Shown: positions 1 through 6,302 of the stretch, one piece after another | How the letters are laid out: every line of letters starts with the position of its first letter | How positions within the stretch are numbered: the stretch's first letter is position 1 | Program-made: the position numbers and the translations under genes | Notes under the pieces: model-generated | The model's input: only the letters and a program-made list of their open reading frames with translations | Told to the model about the DNA's origin: nothing | Databases searched by the model: none | Assembly: GCA_900772035.1 (NCBI GenBank) | Contig: CAAGQE010000306.1 | Location: forward strand, 1 to 8,814 | Source: Candidatus Gastranaerophilales bacterium | Lineage (GTDB): Bacteria; Cyanobacteriota; Vampirovibrionia; Gastranaerophilales; Gastranaerophilaceae | DNA length: 8,814 nucleotides | Reading direction: 5' to 3'

Positions 1-523
1 ACATCCCGACAAAGCCTTGATTAGCGAACTTTCAAATCTCAACGATTCAAAGCAATTGACCGAAAAAGTCAGAGAGGAACTTTTTGATGTTATTATAAAC
101 AATGCGATTTTCGGAATTGCGTTCGGAAGTGTTGAAGATATTAACAAAAAAAATATTCTCCAAACTTCTTTGGCATGTATGAAAAAGGCTTGTCTTTGCG
201 TAATCGACAAAATCGGCGGTGAAAATGTAAAAGTTCTCGTTGACGGAAACAAACTCATCCCGAACTTTGATTATGAGCAAAAATTCATTATAAAAGGGGA
301 TGGAAAATCTGCCTGCATTGCGGCTGCGAGCATTTTGGCAAAGGTTTCCAGAGACAGGTATATGAACAGGTTGAGCAAGGAATTTCCTCAATATTGCTGG
401 GATAAAAACAAGGGCTATCTTACACCGGAACACCTTGCTGCGGTTGATGAATACGGGGTTTCAAAACATCATCGCGCAAAATATTTGGAAAAACACTTTG
501 CGCGACAATTATCATTATTTTAG
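1..523 (+). CDS. rnhB: Ribonuclease HII, 5'-truncated by the window edge
   Basis: Ribonuclease HII removes ribonucleotides from DNA and cleaves RNA in RNA-DNA hybrids in the cytoplasm. The reading frame is open from base 2, so the start lies outside the window; about 35 residues including the G-x-D-E-x-G-R-G active-site motif are missing. What remains matches the family closely: NDSKQLTEK, then NILQTSL, then VDGN with its Asp codon at 242-244, then KGD with its Asp codon at 299-301, AAASILAKVSRDRYM, and a KGYLTPEH segment before the HHR near the C-terminus. The two visible aspartates correspond to the last two of the DEDD catalytic set (D108 and D126 in E. coli). The stop is TAG at 521-523. 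It converges with the TPR gene, with only 13 nt between their stop codons. The name is secure; only the 5' end is absent. Confidence 0.95.
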   Translation, partial: HPDKALISELSNLNDSKQLTEKVREELFDVIINNAIFGIAFGSVEDINKKNILQTSLACMKKACLCVIDKIGGENVKVLVDGNKLIPNFDYEQKFIIKGDGKSACIAAASILAKVSRDRYMNRLSKEFPQYCWDKNKGYLTPEHLAAVDEYGVSKHHRAKYLEKHFARQLSLF

Positions 524-536
524 TTTTTGGCTTTGA

Positions 537-1952
537 TTATTTCTTTGAGAAAAATCCGAGGATTTTTTCGAGGAAGCCTTCGTCTTCGGCGACTTCTTCG
601 TTAGAAAGTTTGTTGAGTTTTGCTTTGATTAATTCGGTTTCGGCACTTGCACTCATTGGTGCTTTTGCGAGATATTTTTCATAATAATATCTTGCGGTTT
701 TTTCTTTGCGCATTTTCTCAAAGCATTTTCCCGCTTTCAAAAAGACTTCCGAAACGTGGCTGACTTCTGCCGCTCTTTCGTAATATGATGCTGCTACTTG
801 GTATTCGCCGAGGTCGTAGTAAAAATCACCTGATTTTATCAAGGCTCTTTCGTTTTTCGGGCTTAATTTCAAAAGTTTTTCGTAAAATTCGCCTGCCGTG
901 TGTTTTTCGCCGCATTCTTCGCAAAGGTTGATAATTTCCTCAATAGTTTGGATATTGTTTTTATCAACGTGGTGGGCTTGCATGTATTCGTGCAAAGCGA
1001 TATCTTTCTGTCCTTTTGCATTGTACATTTTTGCTCTGTTTGCGTGGGCGTCATGAACGTTGCCTTGACCTTCGCAAACCAATGAGCGCATTTGGTATAC
1101 AAGCGGGTGATTGGGTTCAAATTTTGCAAAGTCGTTAATCGCGTTTATGCAGTTATCCCAATCTTTTTTGTTGAAGTAATATTCTGCGGCAAGTTTATGA
1201 TATTCCGCGTTATGTTTGTCGGGAACTTTTTGAAGAAGTTCGTATGCCGCATCGTTTTTGTTTTCTGATAATTTGATTTTGATTTTGAGCAAGTCTGATA
1301 TTGCATATTGTTCTGCTTTTTCCGTGTTGCCGACTTCAAGATAAAGTCTTGCAAGAAGTTCTTTTACCGTGTCGTTATTTTGGTCTTTGAAATGTTCCAA
1401 AGCGCTTTCCAATACGGAGATTGCAGAGAGTTTATCTTTTTCCGAAACGTACAGGTCTGCGATTTTGATATAAATTTCAATCGTATTCAAAATCGGCGCA
1501 ACTTTGTAGTATTCGTCGATTGCGTTCATCGTTTTGCCGAGAAATTCATAAGCCTTTGCCATTAACAAGTTGGCATCCGCTCTTTCTTTTTCGTCGTGTG
1601 TGTTTTCGATTGCTTTTTTGTAATCGGGAATTGCTTGTGCTACCTGACTGTTCAAAATTTTTACTCTTGCTCTTGTAAGATAATATTTATATCTGTTTGT
1701 ATCGCAATATGCATCTTGAAGTTCCGTGTATGCGACCATACTGTTCGGTGCAATGTTAATTAACTCTTCCCAATATTGGACGGCTTCGTCTTTTTTGTCC
1801 AACGTTGATGCCGCAAGCGCTATTTTTTCCATAAATTCGGGGTTTTCTTTTCCCTCGTTATATGCCGCTGTCAAAACTTTATATGCTTCTTCGTAATGTT
1901 CATTATCGGTTAATGATTGTGCTCTTTCGAGAATTGCTTCTAAACTTGCCAT
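537..1952 (-). CDS. TPR-repeat protein, cytoplasmic, unknown role
   Basis: A 471-residue protein made almost entirely of helical repeats of about 34 residues. Clear TPR-like units include residues 129-153 (LLMAKAYEFLGKTMNAIDEYY), 160-190, 197-216, 251-280, 303-330, 370-397 and 403-432. Each has the small-residue and aromatic spacing typical of tetratricopeptide repeats. There is no signal peptide or membrane segment. The C-terminal 20 residues switch from acidic (NEEVAEDEG) to a short hydrophobic-basic tail (FLEKILGFFSKK) that could be amphipathic. TPR arrays mediate protein-protein contacts, so a scaffold or adaptor role is likely, but no partner is indicated by the context. The ATG at 1952 is preceded by a modest purine stretch (AGGGAAAAG). 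A TATAAT box lies 33 nt upstream. The gene is convergent with rnhB and divergent from the first membrane gene, so it is probably monocistronic. Confidence 0.85.
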   Translation of the reverse strand: MASLEAILERAQSLTDNEHYEEAYKVLTAAYNEGKENPEFMEKIALAASTLDKKDEAVQYWEELINIAPNSMVAYTELQDAYCDTNRYKYYLTRARVKILNSQVAQAIPDYKKAIENTHDEKERADANLLMAKAYEFLGKTMNAIDEYYKVAPILNTIEIYIKIADLYVSEKDKLSAISVLESALEHFKDQNNDTVKELLARLYLEVGNTEKAEQYAISDLLKIKIKLSENKNDAAYELLQKVPDKHNAEYHKLAAEYYFNKKDWDNCINAINDFAKFEPNHPLVYQMRSLVCEGQGNVHDAHANRAKMYNAKGQKDIALHEYMQAHHVDKNNIQTIEEIINLCEECGEKHTAGEFYEKLLKLSPKNERALIKSGDFYYDLGEYQVAASYYERAAEVSHVSEVFLKAGKCFEKMRKEKTARYYYEKYLAKAPMSASAETELIKAKLNKLSNEEVAEDEGFLEKILGFFSKK

Positions 1953-1985
1953 AGTTTTTCTTTTCCCTATTTAATAATCGGTTTA

Positions 1986-1991
1986 ATTATA
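1986..1991 (-). promoter_or_regulatory. -10 box for the TPR gene
   Basis: On the - strand this reads TATAAT, a perfect sigma70 -10 hexamer, 33 nt before the TPR start codon. At 17-nt spacing the -35 position reads GGTATT, which is poor, so the promoter may be weak or activator-dependent. A second - strand TATAAT at 2060-2065 is an alternative upstream start. Confidence 0.5.
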
Positions 1992-2036
1992 CTACAAAAA
2001 CGCTATGGAATACCCCCAACGTACGATATTGATAAG

Positions 2037-2064
2037 ATAATCTTCAAATTATTCATAAGATTAT
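2037..2064. repeat. AT-rich 8-bp inverted repeat, possible operator
   Basis: ATAATCTT at 2037-2044 is repeated in perfect inverse as AAGATTAT at 2057-2064, with 12 nt between the arms, so the arm centres are 20 bp (two helical turns) apart. The right arm overlaps the upstream - strand TATAAT at 2060-2065. It could be a binding site for a dimeric regulator of the TPR gene. The DNA is AT-rich and an 8-bp match may arise by chance. Confidence 0.25.
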
Positions 2065-2142
2065 ACGATTTTATTTTTTATCTCTCCGACTACAATACAA
2101 CTATACTCCTTAGAAATGACAATACACATATCCCTAATTTAC

Positions 2143-2167
2143 AGCCGTGTTTACACGGCTTTTTATT
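2143..2167 (+). terminator. Intrinsic terminator-like hairpin upstream of membrane gene 1
   Basis: AGCCGTGT (2143-2150) pairs perfectly with ACACGGCT (2153-2160) and is followed by TTTTATTT. This is a strong intrinsic terminator for + strand transcription. On the - strand no T-run follows, so it does not serve the TPR gene. No + strand gene precedes it in the 271-nt gap, so it is either an attenuator in the leader of the gene at 2224, the end of an unseen short RNA, or a barrier to stray transcription. Confidence 0.65.
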
Positions 2168-2223
2168 TGCTTAAATTTGATAATTCGCGCCAAAAATGTT
2201 AAACTTGTTCCGAGGTTATTGTA

Positions 2224-3747
2224 ATGAACGACTTTTTGAGCAACAAGAAATTGGCAATCATCCTATCGGTTTTGGGTGTCGTTTTTGTAATTATCACAAT
2301 CGTTCTCCCTCTTTTTAACGGATTTTTTATCACGGGCGAATCTTTGTTGATGCCTTTCGTCTCAACTTGTCCCGAAATTCCCTGTGACAGTTTTTTGCAA
2401 ATTTATACGGCAAGCGACCATTCGTGGTTTTTAATGTCGTTGTTTTTTGTGGAATTTTCAAGATATTTGCCGAAAATATTACACCTTCATCCGCAAGTTT
2501 CTATCCAACTCATTACGGCAAAGGTGTTCCTCGGCTTATTCATACTGTATCTTTTTGCGCATACGAATAATTTCTTTAAATACACAAAAGACAGGCTTTT
2601 TTACGCACCTGTTTTGCTTTGCGTTTTTATTTTCGTAATGTCGATGTTCAAAAAGAGCGACTTTCTCTGGATGTTTTCAAACGAATGCTGGTTTTGGTCG
2701 TACATTTTCGTTCCGATGTTTTCCATAATTTTGCTTTCGTATTTTGAAAAATATTATGTGCTTCTTCAAAAACCTACAAAACGAGAATGGGTCTCTATCG
2801 GGGTGCTGCTGTTTTTGACGGCGGTCGGGCATGAATATTACAGATTTATTATTCTTGTCGGACTTTTGTTCATGTTTATATTTGACAGAATTTTTGTGAA
2901 AACGGATTTTTCCGTTAAAAAATTCTTTATGTATTATATTCCGTTAGGTTTTCTATGCATGTTTTCGGCATTTACTTTTACCTATAAATCGTGGGCATCT
3001 CAGCATGTTTTTGCTTTTACAAAGGAAGAGATTTTTTCTTATATTGCTTTGTATTTTCAAAATATTGTGGTCGAAAAGTTTCCCGTATATTTATTCTTGA
3101 TAATTTTGTCCGTATTGGTTTTGTTATCGGTCAATGATATGAAGCAAAACAAGAGGTTATATAATTTTGTCGTTTCTTTTGCGATGGCTGCATTTATATT
3201 TATGATGACGCTTATTTTGGGCAAGGACAGTTTCGATTATGAAACACCGTTGTACCATTCGGGACTGCAATTCTTTTTCTTAACGACTTTTCTTATGTTA
3301 ATAACCTCTGTTTCGGGATATTTCTTTGCGTTTTCGGATTTAAGCCGCAAAAACAAGAAAATTATCGCGATTTCGTTAATATTTTTGAGTATTTTAACTC
3401 TTGCCGAAAAAAAGACTTTTGATTTTTCCGCAACAGAGGAATACGCAAATATTCGCAAAGAAATTATGTATATTTTTGAAAAAGCATTTGTTCTTAATAA
3501 AAACAAAAATGTTTTGTACGTGTTTGATAAAAATTCGCTGGAATGTGCGGAATATTATCTGTACAGCACTTATTACAACAAACACAAACACCCTGATGCC
3601 GAATTGATAGAAGTTTGCTCGCCCGAAGATGATTTGGATGTGTGCAAAGAAAAATTTCGAGAAAGAGTTAAGCAGGATTTGGGCTACACATTTACGGACG
3701 AAGAATTGAAGAAGCTGGACTTTGCTTCGTTGCAAAAACTTCGTTGA
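2224..3747 (+). CDS. Polytopic membrane protein, three-paralogue family, member 1
   Basis: A 507-residue inner-membrane protein with about 11 predicted hydrophobic spans: roughly 10-32, 93-112, 125-141, 157-172, 190-222 (two), 235-253, 287-302, 313-332, 350-369 and 378-393. A soluble tail of about 110 residues follows. Motifs shared with the two paralogues are G38-E39-S40 and M43-P44 plus S64-D65-H66-S67-W68 in the first outer loop, H89-P90-Q91, S152-N153-E154-C155-W156, H203-E204 within a span, H345-x-G347, a Cys pair C465/C474, and GYTFTDEE near the C-terminus. The start is chosen because GAGG sits 8 nt before this ATG. The acidic first loop and periplasmic tail resemble the layout of GT-C glycosyltransferases. 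That is an analogy only, and I do not recognise the family. The next paralogue follows after 21 nt. Confidence 0.85.
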   Translation: MNDFLSNKKLAIILSVLGVVFVIITIVLPLFNGFFITGESLLMPFVSTCPEIPCDSFLQIYTASDHSWFLMSLFFVEFSRYLPKILHLHPQVSIQLITAKVFLGLFILYLFAHTNNFFKYTKDRLFYAPVLLCVFIFVMSMFKKSDFLWMFSNECWFWSYIFVPMFSIILLSYFEKYYVLLQKPTKREWVSIGVLLFLTAVGHEYYRFIILVGLLFMFIFDRIFVKTDFSVKKFFMYYIPLGFLCMFSAFTFTYKSWASQHVFAFTKEEIFSYIALYFQNIVVEKFPVYLFLIILSVLVLLSVNDMKQNKRLYNFVVSFAMAAFIFMMTLILGKDSFDYETPLYHSGLQFFFLTTFLMLITSVSGYFFAFSDLSRKNKKIIAISLIFLSILTLAEKKTFDFSATEEYANIRKEIMYIFEKAFVLNKNKNVLYVFDKNSLECAEYYLYSTYYNKHKHPDAELIEVCSPEDDLDVCKEKFRERVKQDLGYTFTDEELKKLDFASLQKLR

Positions 3748-3751
3748 AATT

Positions 3752-3760
3752 TGGTATAAT
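3752..3760 (+). promoter_or_regulatory. Extended -10 promoter, probably leaderless, for membrane gene 2
   Basis: TGGTATAAT is an extended -10 element (TGn plus perfect TATAAT) in the 21-nt gap between the first two membrane genes. Only 8 nt separate the hexamer from the ATG at 3769, so transcription would begin at or within about 2 nt of the start codon. No Shine-Dalgarno is visible in the gap. No good -35 exists, as expected for an extended -10 promoter. Confidence 0.5.
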
Positions 3761-3768
3761 TAAAAAAT

Positions 3769-5301
3769 ATGGAAAAAATAAAAAGATTTTTACTTGAATT
3801 ACTGTGGATTTTGCCGACGCTTGCGGTTGTCGGGGTTATTACGTATGTGTTTTTGCCTCTTACAACAACTATGTCCGTAAACGGCGAAAGCCTTTATATG
3901 CCTTATATTTCGCAGGAAGAACACATTCAACCGAACAGTTTTTGGCAGGTTTTTACAGCGAATAATCGCTCGTTATACGTCCTTTCAATGTTTTGGGTTT
4001 TAACGGCGAGATATTTGCCAAGGATTTTGGATATTCATCCGCAAGTCTGTATAAATACCGTCACTTGTTGGTTTATGTTTTCTTTGTTTTTATGCTTATT
4101 GTTTGCTCTTGCAAACAATTTCTTTAAATATTTAAAAACGAGGTATTTTTACGCGCCCGTTTTGGCTTTTGTTTTTGTAACGGTTGTGGCTCTTTTACAA
4201 CAATCGCAGTTTATTTGGATGTTCAGAAGCGATTGGCTTATGTATGCTTATGTCTTTCTTCCGATTTTCGGGCTGCTTTTGTTGAATTATTCGGAATATT
4301 TTTATATTACGAAAAAGCCTTTATCCGTGCGCAACAAAGTCGTTTTGGTTTGTTTATTTTTTATAGTCGCAATTTCGCATGAAATGTTTCGGGAAATAGT
4401 CCTTTTGAGTTTGCCGATTATTTTCATTGTCGAAAAATTCATCCTCAAATCACCTTTGAATATCAAAAAATCTCTCTTTGCATATCTCGGGATAGCCATT
4501 TGTTATTTGATTACAATCTTCACCCATTCTTATCAAACGTGGCTGGTTCAGCAGGGAAACAGACGTGCATTCGCGGAATGGTTTGTTTCTTTTAAAGAAT
4601 ACTCGCAAGCCTTTTTGAATTACGCGTTTGTTGATAATGCGGTTTTGTTGTTCTCTCTGTTTTTGACGAGTGTTCTGGTCGTGATTTTTGTTAAAGACAA
4701 AGAGAAAAATATAAAATTTTTGACTTTTACATATTCTGTATTATTTTCGGTTGTGTTTTTTATGTTTGCGGTAATTTTTGGGAAAGCCGTTTCGGACATT
4801 GATTTATATGTACAACACAACGGTACGGCGTTTATGTACAGGTTAGTATTGTCATCTTTGTTAATTTCGGGTTTCGGATATCTCATTGCATACGGCAAAA
4901 AACTTTACGACGTTCTTTCCCCGAAAGTTCCCGTAGTCGTTTTATCCTGTTTAGTTTTGTTTTTATCCGTTCACTCATGGACGTTTAATTTTAACCACGA
5001 AATAGAAGAAGCAAGAGAAATAAGGCAGGATAATTATGTAATCGAAAAGACCTTCCTATTAAACGGTAAGGAAAACAAAACATACTACGTGTTTTTCCAC
5101 AATGCGTCGATTACCTATCTCACGCAAGTTTACGGCGCTTCGAGAAGTCCTTATGACTATGAAGTCGTTAACGTTTGCGGCGGCGAAACCTTGAAATTGT
5201 GCAGAAAATTACTCATCGAAAAAGCCTGTGAAGTCACGGGTTATAAATTTACGGATGAGGAAATTCAAAAAGAAGATTTTGATTCTTTGCGATATCTGTA
5301 A
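3769..5301 (+). CDS. Polytopic membrane protein, three-paralogue family, member 2
   Basis: A 510-residue paralogue that aligns with member 1 from end to end. The N-terminal span (about 8-30) is followed by the outer loop with G39-E40-S41 and M44-P45, then RYLPRI, H90-P91-Q92, NNFFKY, and a span carrying S203-H204-E205 with R208. H350-x-G352 follows, then the last span near 386-403, and a soluble tail with C470/C478, GYKFTDEE and a terminal DSL motif. It differs where the other two agree. The S-D-H-S-W of the first loop is N65-N66-R67-S68-L69, and S-N-[ED]-C-W is replaced by R-S-D-W-L. If the loop aspartate is catalytic, this copy has lost it or changed substrate. There is no ribosome binding site before the ATG; a TATAAT lies 8 nt upstream. 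Function is unknown and an inner-membrane location is likely. The gene ends just before a bidirectional terminator. Confidence 0.85.
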   Translation: MEKIKRFLLELLWILPTLAVVGVITYVFLPLTTTMSVNGESLYMPYISQEEHIQPNSFWQVFTANNRSLYVLSMFWVLTARYLPRILDIHPQVCINTVTCWFMFSLFLCLLFALANNFFKYLKTRYFYAPVLAFVFVTVVALLQQSQFIWMFRSDWLMYAYVFLPIFGLLLLNYSEYFYITKKPLSVRNKVVLVCLFFIVAISHEMFREIVLLSLPIIFIVEKFILKSPLNIKKSLFAYLGIAICYLITIFTHSYQTWLVQQGNRRAFAEWFVSFKEYSQAFLNYAFVDNAVLLFSLFLTSVLVVIFVKDKEKNIKFLTFTYSVLFSVVFFMFAVIFGKAVSDIDLYVQHNGTAFMYRLVLSSLLISGFGYLIAYGKKLYDVLSPKVPVVVLSCLVLFLSVHSWTFNFNHEIEEAREIRQDNYVIEKTFLLNGKENKTYYVFFHNASITYLTQVYGASRSPYDYEVVNVCGGETLKLCRKLLIEKACEVTGYKFTDEEIQKEDFDSLRYL

Positions 5302-5312
5302 TTTCTCAACAA

Positions 5313-5339
5313 AAAAGCGGAGATAAAACCCCCGCTTTT
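5313..5339. terminator. Bidirectional intrinsic terminator
   Basis: AAAAGCGG (5313-5320) pairs with CCGCTTTT (5332-5339) around an 11-nt loop. The A-run on the left and T-run on the right make it work on both strands. It ends the membrane gene at 3769-5301 on + and the yjbQ-like gene on -, which converge here. Confidence 0.8.
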
Positions 5340-5360
5340 AATTCAAAATCTGTTTTTGTA

Positions 5361-5777
5361 TTAGTACAAGAATTGTACAAGAATAGTTCTTGTTCTGGGT
5401 TTGTTGTCAAAGTCCACGAGAACTATTTGTTGCCAAGTGCCTAAAAACGGTGTGCCGTCTACAATCGGGATGTTTTCGGAAGTTCCGATTAATGATGAGC
5501 GCAAGTGCGCATAGCCGTTTCCGTCTTGCCAAGTTTGGTCGTGATAGTATTCTTTATTTACCGGTGCAAATTTTTCAAGTGCTTCCGGCAAATCGCGGAT
5601 AAGCCCCGGTTCAAATTCCAATGTGGTTATAGAAGCCGTTGAACCGATTACGTAAATGTGGGCATTTGCGTTTCTGATGCCATGCTTTTTTGTAAGTTCA
5701 ACAACTTGTGATGTAATATCAACAATATCCGTGAAACCTTTTGTATTTACACTAAATCTGTCTGTTATGATTGCCAT
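5361..5777 (-). CDS. yjbQ: YjbQ-family protein (UPF0047; secondary thiamine-phosphate synthase family)
   Basis: A 138-residue cytoplasmic protein, close to the family's usual length of 130-140. The diagnostic C-terminal half is all present: GSTASITTLEFEPG (45-58), YYHD (77-80), GNGYAHLRSSLIG (86-98), IPIVDG (103-108) and GTWQQIVLVDFD (113-124), with a final RTRTILVQ strand. E. coli YjbQ has a weak thiamine-phosphate synthase activity, but the physiological role of the family is not settled, so the product name is a family label. The start at 5777 is chosen because AGGAG (5783-5787) sits 5 nt upstream. The in-frame extension to 5819 has no such site and is not part of the conserved fold. The gene is divergent from the zinc-ribbon gene and shares a terminator with the membrane gene it converges on. 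No other thiamine gene is in view. Confidence 0.9.
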   Translation of the reverse strand: MAIITDRFSVNTKGFTDIVDITSQVVELTKKHGIRNANAHIYVIGSTASITTLEFEPGLIRDLPEALEKFAPVNKEYYHDQTWQDGNGYAHLRSSLIGTSENIPIVDGTPFLGTWQQIVLVDFDNKPRTRTILVQFLY

Positions 5778-5805
5778 GTTAACTCCTGTTCGCACTTCTG
5801 TTTTT

Positions 5806-5833
5806 ATTATCACACACAATATTTTACTTGTAA
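5806..5833 (-). promoter_or_regulatory. Promoter of the yjbQ-like gene
   Basis: Read on the - strand, TTACAA (5828-5833) and GATAAT (5806-5811) are separated by 16 nt, and TGT precedes the -10 to make an extended -10. The start codon is 28 nt downstream of the -10, leaving a short leader that contains the AGGAG. A small palindrome, TTACTTGTAA, covers the -35. Confidence 0.5.
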
Positions 5834-5839
5834 ATAAGA

Positions 5840-5889
5840 TTTAACCCCGAAAAGTTTTGAGGTTGCCAAAATTCAAAATAAGGGTTAAA
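5840..5889. repeat. 8-bp inverted repeat between divergent promoters
   Basis: TTTAACCC (5840-5847) and GGGTTAAA (5882-5889) are perfect inverse copies. They lie between the divergent promoters of the yjbQ-like and zinc-ribbon genes. The right arm ends one base before the zinc-ribbon -10, and the left arm is 6 nt from the yjbQ -35. Both predicted transcripts start outside it, so if it is functional it acts as DNA, perhaps as a shared operator. A chance match cannot be excluded. Confidence 0.3.
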
Positions 5890-5890
5890 A

Positions 5891-5896
5891 TATAAT
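5891..5896 (+). promoter_or_regulatory. -10 box for the zinc-ribbon gene
   Basis: Perfect TATAAT, which would start transcription near 5903 and give a leader of about 50 nt ending in the AAGGGAG ribosome binding site at 5938-5944. The -35 position is AT-rich without a clear hexamer. Confidence 0.5.
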
Positions 5897-5952
5897 ATGC
5901 ACCGAATAAGGGTAGTTCTGTGCGGCTTATTACACCCAAGGGAGAAAATCGA

Positions 5953-6225
5953 ATGTACCAAGACGAAAAACTCATCTGCGAAGATTGCGGATGCGAGTTT
6001 GTGTTCACGGCAGGTGAGCAAGAATTTTATGCTGAAAAAGGACTCGTAAATAAACCTAAAAGATGTCCCGAATGCAGAAAAAACAGACGTAACAACCAAA
6101 GAGCAAAAAGAAAAATGTATGATGTAATTTGTTCTGATTGCGGTTGCCAAACTCAAGTTCCTTTCAAACCTATCAACGGTAAGGAAGTTTATTGTAAAGA
6201 TTGCTACGCAAAACATCAGGCATAG
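5953..6225 (+). CDS. Small double zinc-ribbon protein (zf-trcl plus CxxC-x17-CxxC domain)
   Basis: A 90-residue protein with two four-cysteine zinc ribbons joined by a basic linker. The first uses C9-x2-C12 and C38-x2-C41 and contains EFVFTAGEQEFYAEKG and RCPECR, the signature of the probable zinc-ribbon family zf-trcl. The second uses C60-x2-C63 and C81-x2-C84, with exactly 17 residues between the pairs, the named CxxC-x17-CxxC pattern. Each first knuckle is followed by Gly-Cys (CxxCGC), giving a spare cysteine at 14 and 65. The linker (residues 42-55) is rich in Arg, Lys and Asn, so nucleic-acid binding is plausible, but no function is established that I know of. The ATG at 5953 is preferred because AAGGGAG lies 8 nt before it; a GTG at 5920 would only add an unconserved stretch. 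It is monocistronic, between its own -10 and a strong terminator. Confidence 0.85.
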   Translation: MYQDEKLICEDCGCEFVFTAGEQEFYAEKGLVNKPKRCPECRKNRRNNQRAKRKMYDVICSDCGCQTQVPFKPINGKEVYCKDCYAKHQA

Positions 6226-6259
6226 TTTAAGCATAGATATATTTTCAATAATAATTTTT

Positions 6260-6289
6260 AAAAAGGACGTCGTAAGATGTCCTTTTTTT
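6260..6289 (+). terminator. Intrinsic terminator of the zinc-ribbon gene
   Basis: A 12-bp stem, 6260-6271 with 6276-6287, contains one G-U wobble and closes on a GTAA loop, which fits the GNRA tetraloop pattern. A run of seven T ends at 6289. It lies 34 nt after the zinc-ribbon stop codon and one base before the TATAAT that serves the next gene. Confidence 0.85.
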
Positions 6290-6290
6290 G

Positions 6291-6296
6291 TATAAT
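6291..6296 (+). promoter_or_regulatory. -10 box, probably leaderless, for membrane gene 3
   Basis: Perfect TATAAT with only 6 nt before the ATG at 6303, so the predicted transcription start falls on or beside the start codon. The -35 position lies inside the preceding terminator stem and has no good hexamer. There is no Shine-Dalgarno. Confidence 0.5.
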
Positions 6297-6302
6297 AAAT
6301 AT

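Noticed and set aside
550..568. Possible terminator for rnhB inside the TPR 3' end
   Set aside because: The AAAAATC/GATTTTT stem is almost all A-T, lies in conserved TPR coding sequence, and is too weak to call.
869..1565. Open frames on both strands overlapping the TPR gene
   Set aside because: They are low-complexity shadows of the long TPR frame with no ribosome binding sites or recognisable motifs.
2076..2111. Short - strand peptide after an AAGGAG at 2106-2111
   Set aside because: It would be a TTG-started peptide of about nine residues with no supporting promoter or conservation evidence.
3237..3735. Open frames antisense to membrane gene 1
   Set aside because: They are reverse-strand shadows of hydrophobic coding sequence, without starts or motifs of their own.
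5778..5819. Longer N-terminus for the YjbQ-family protein
   Set aside because: The extension covers the AGGAG site and the -10 box; the start at 5777 gives the family's normal length.
5920..5952. GTG start extending the zinc-ribbon protein by 11 residues
   Set aside because: The ribosome binding site AAGGGAG lies inside this stretch and serves the ATG at 5953.
6288..6302. TTG start extending membrane protein 3 by five residues
   Set aside because: The TTG is the end of the terminator T-run and the added codons are the TATAAT box; ATG at 6303 aligns with the paralogues.
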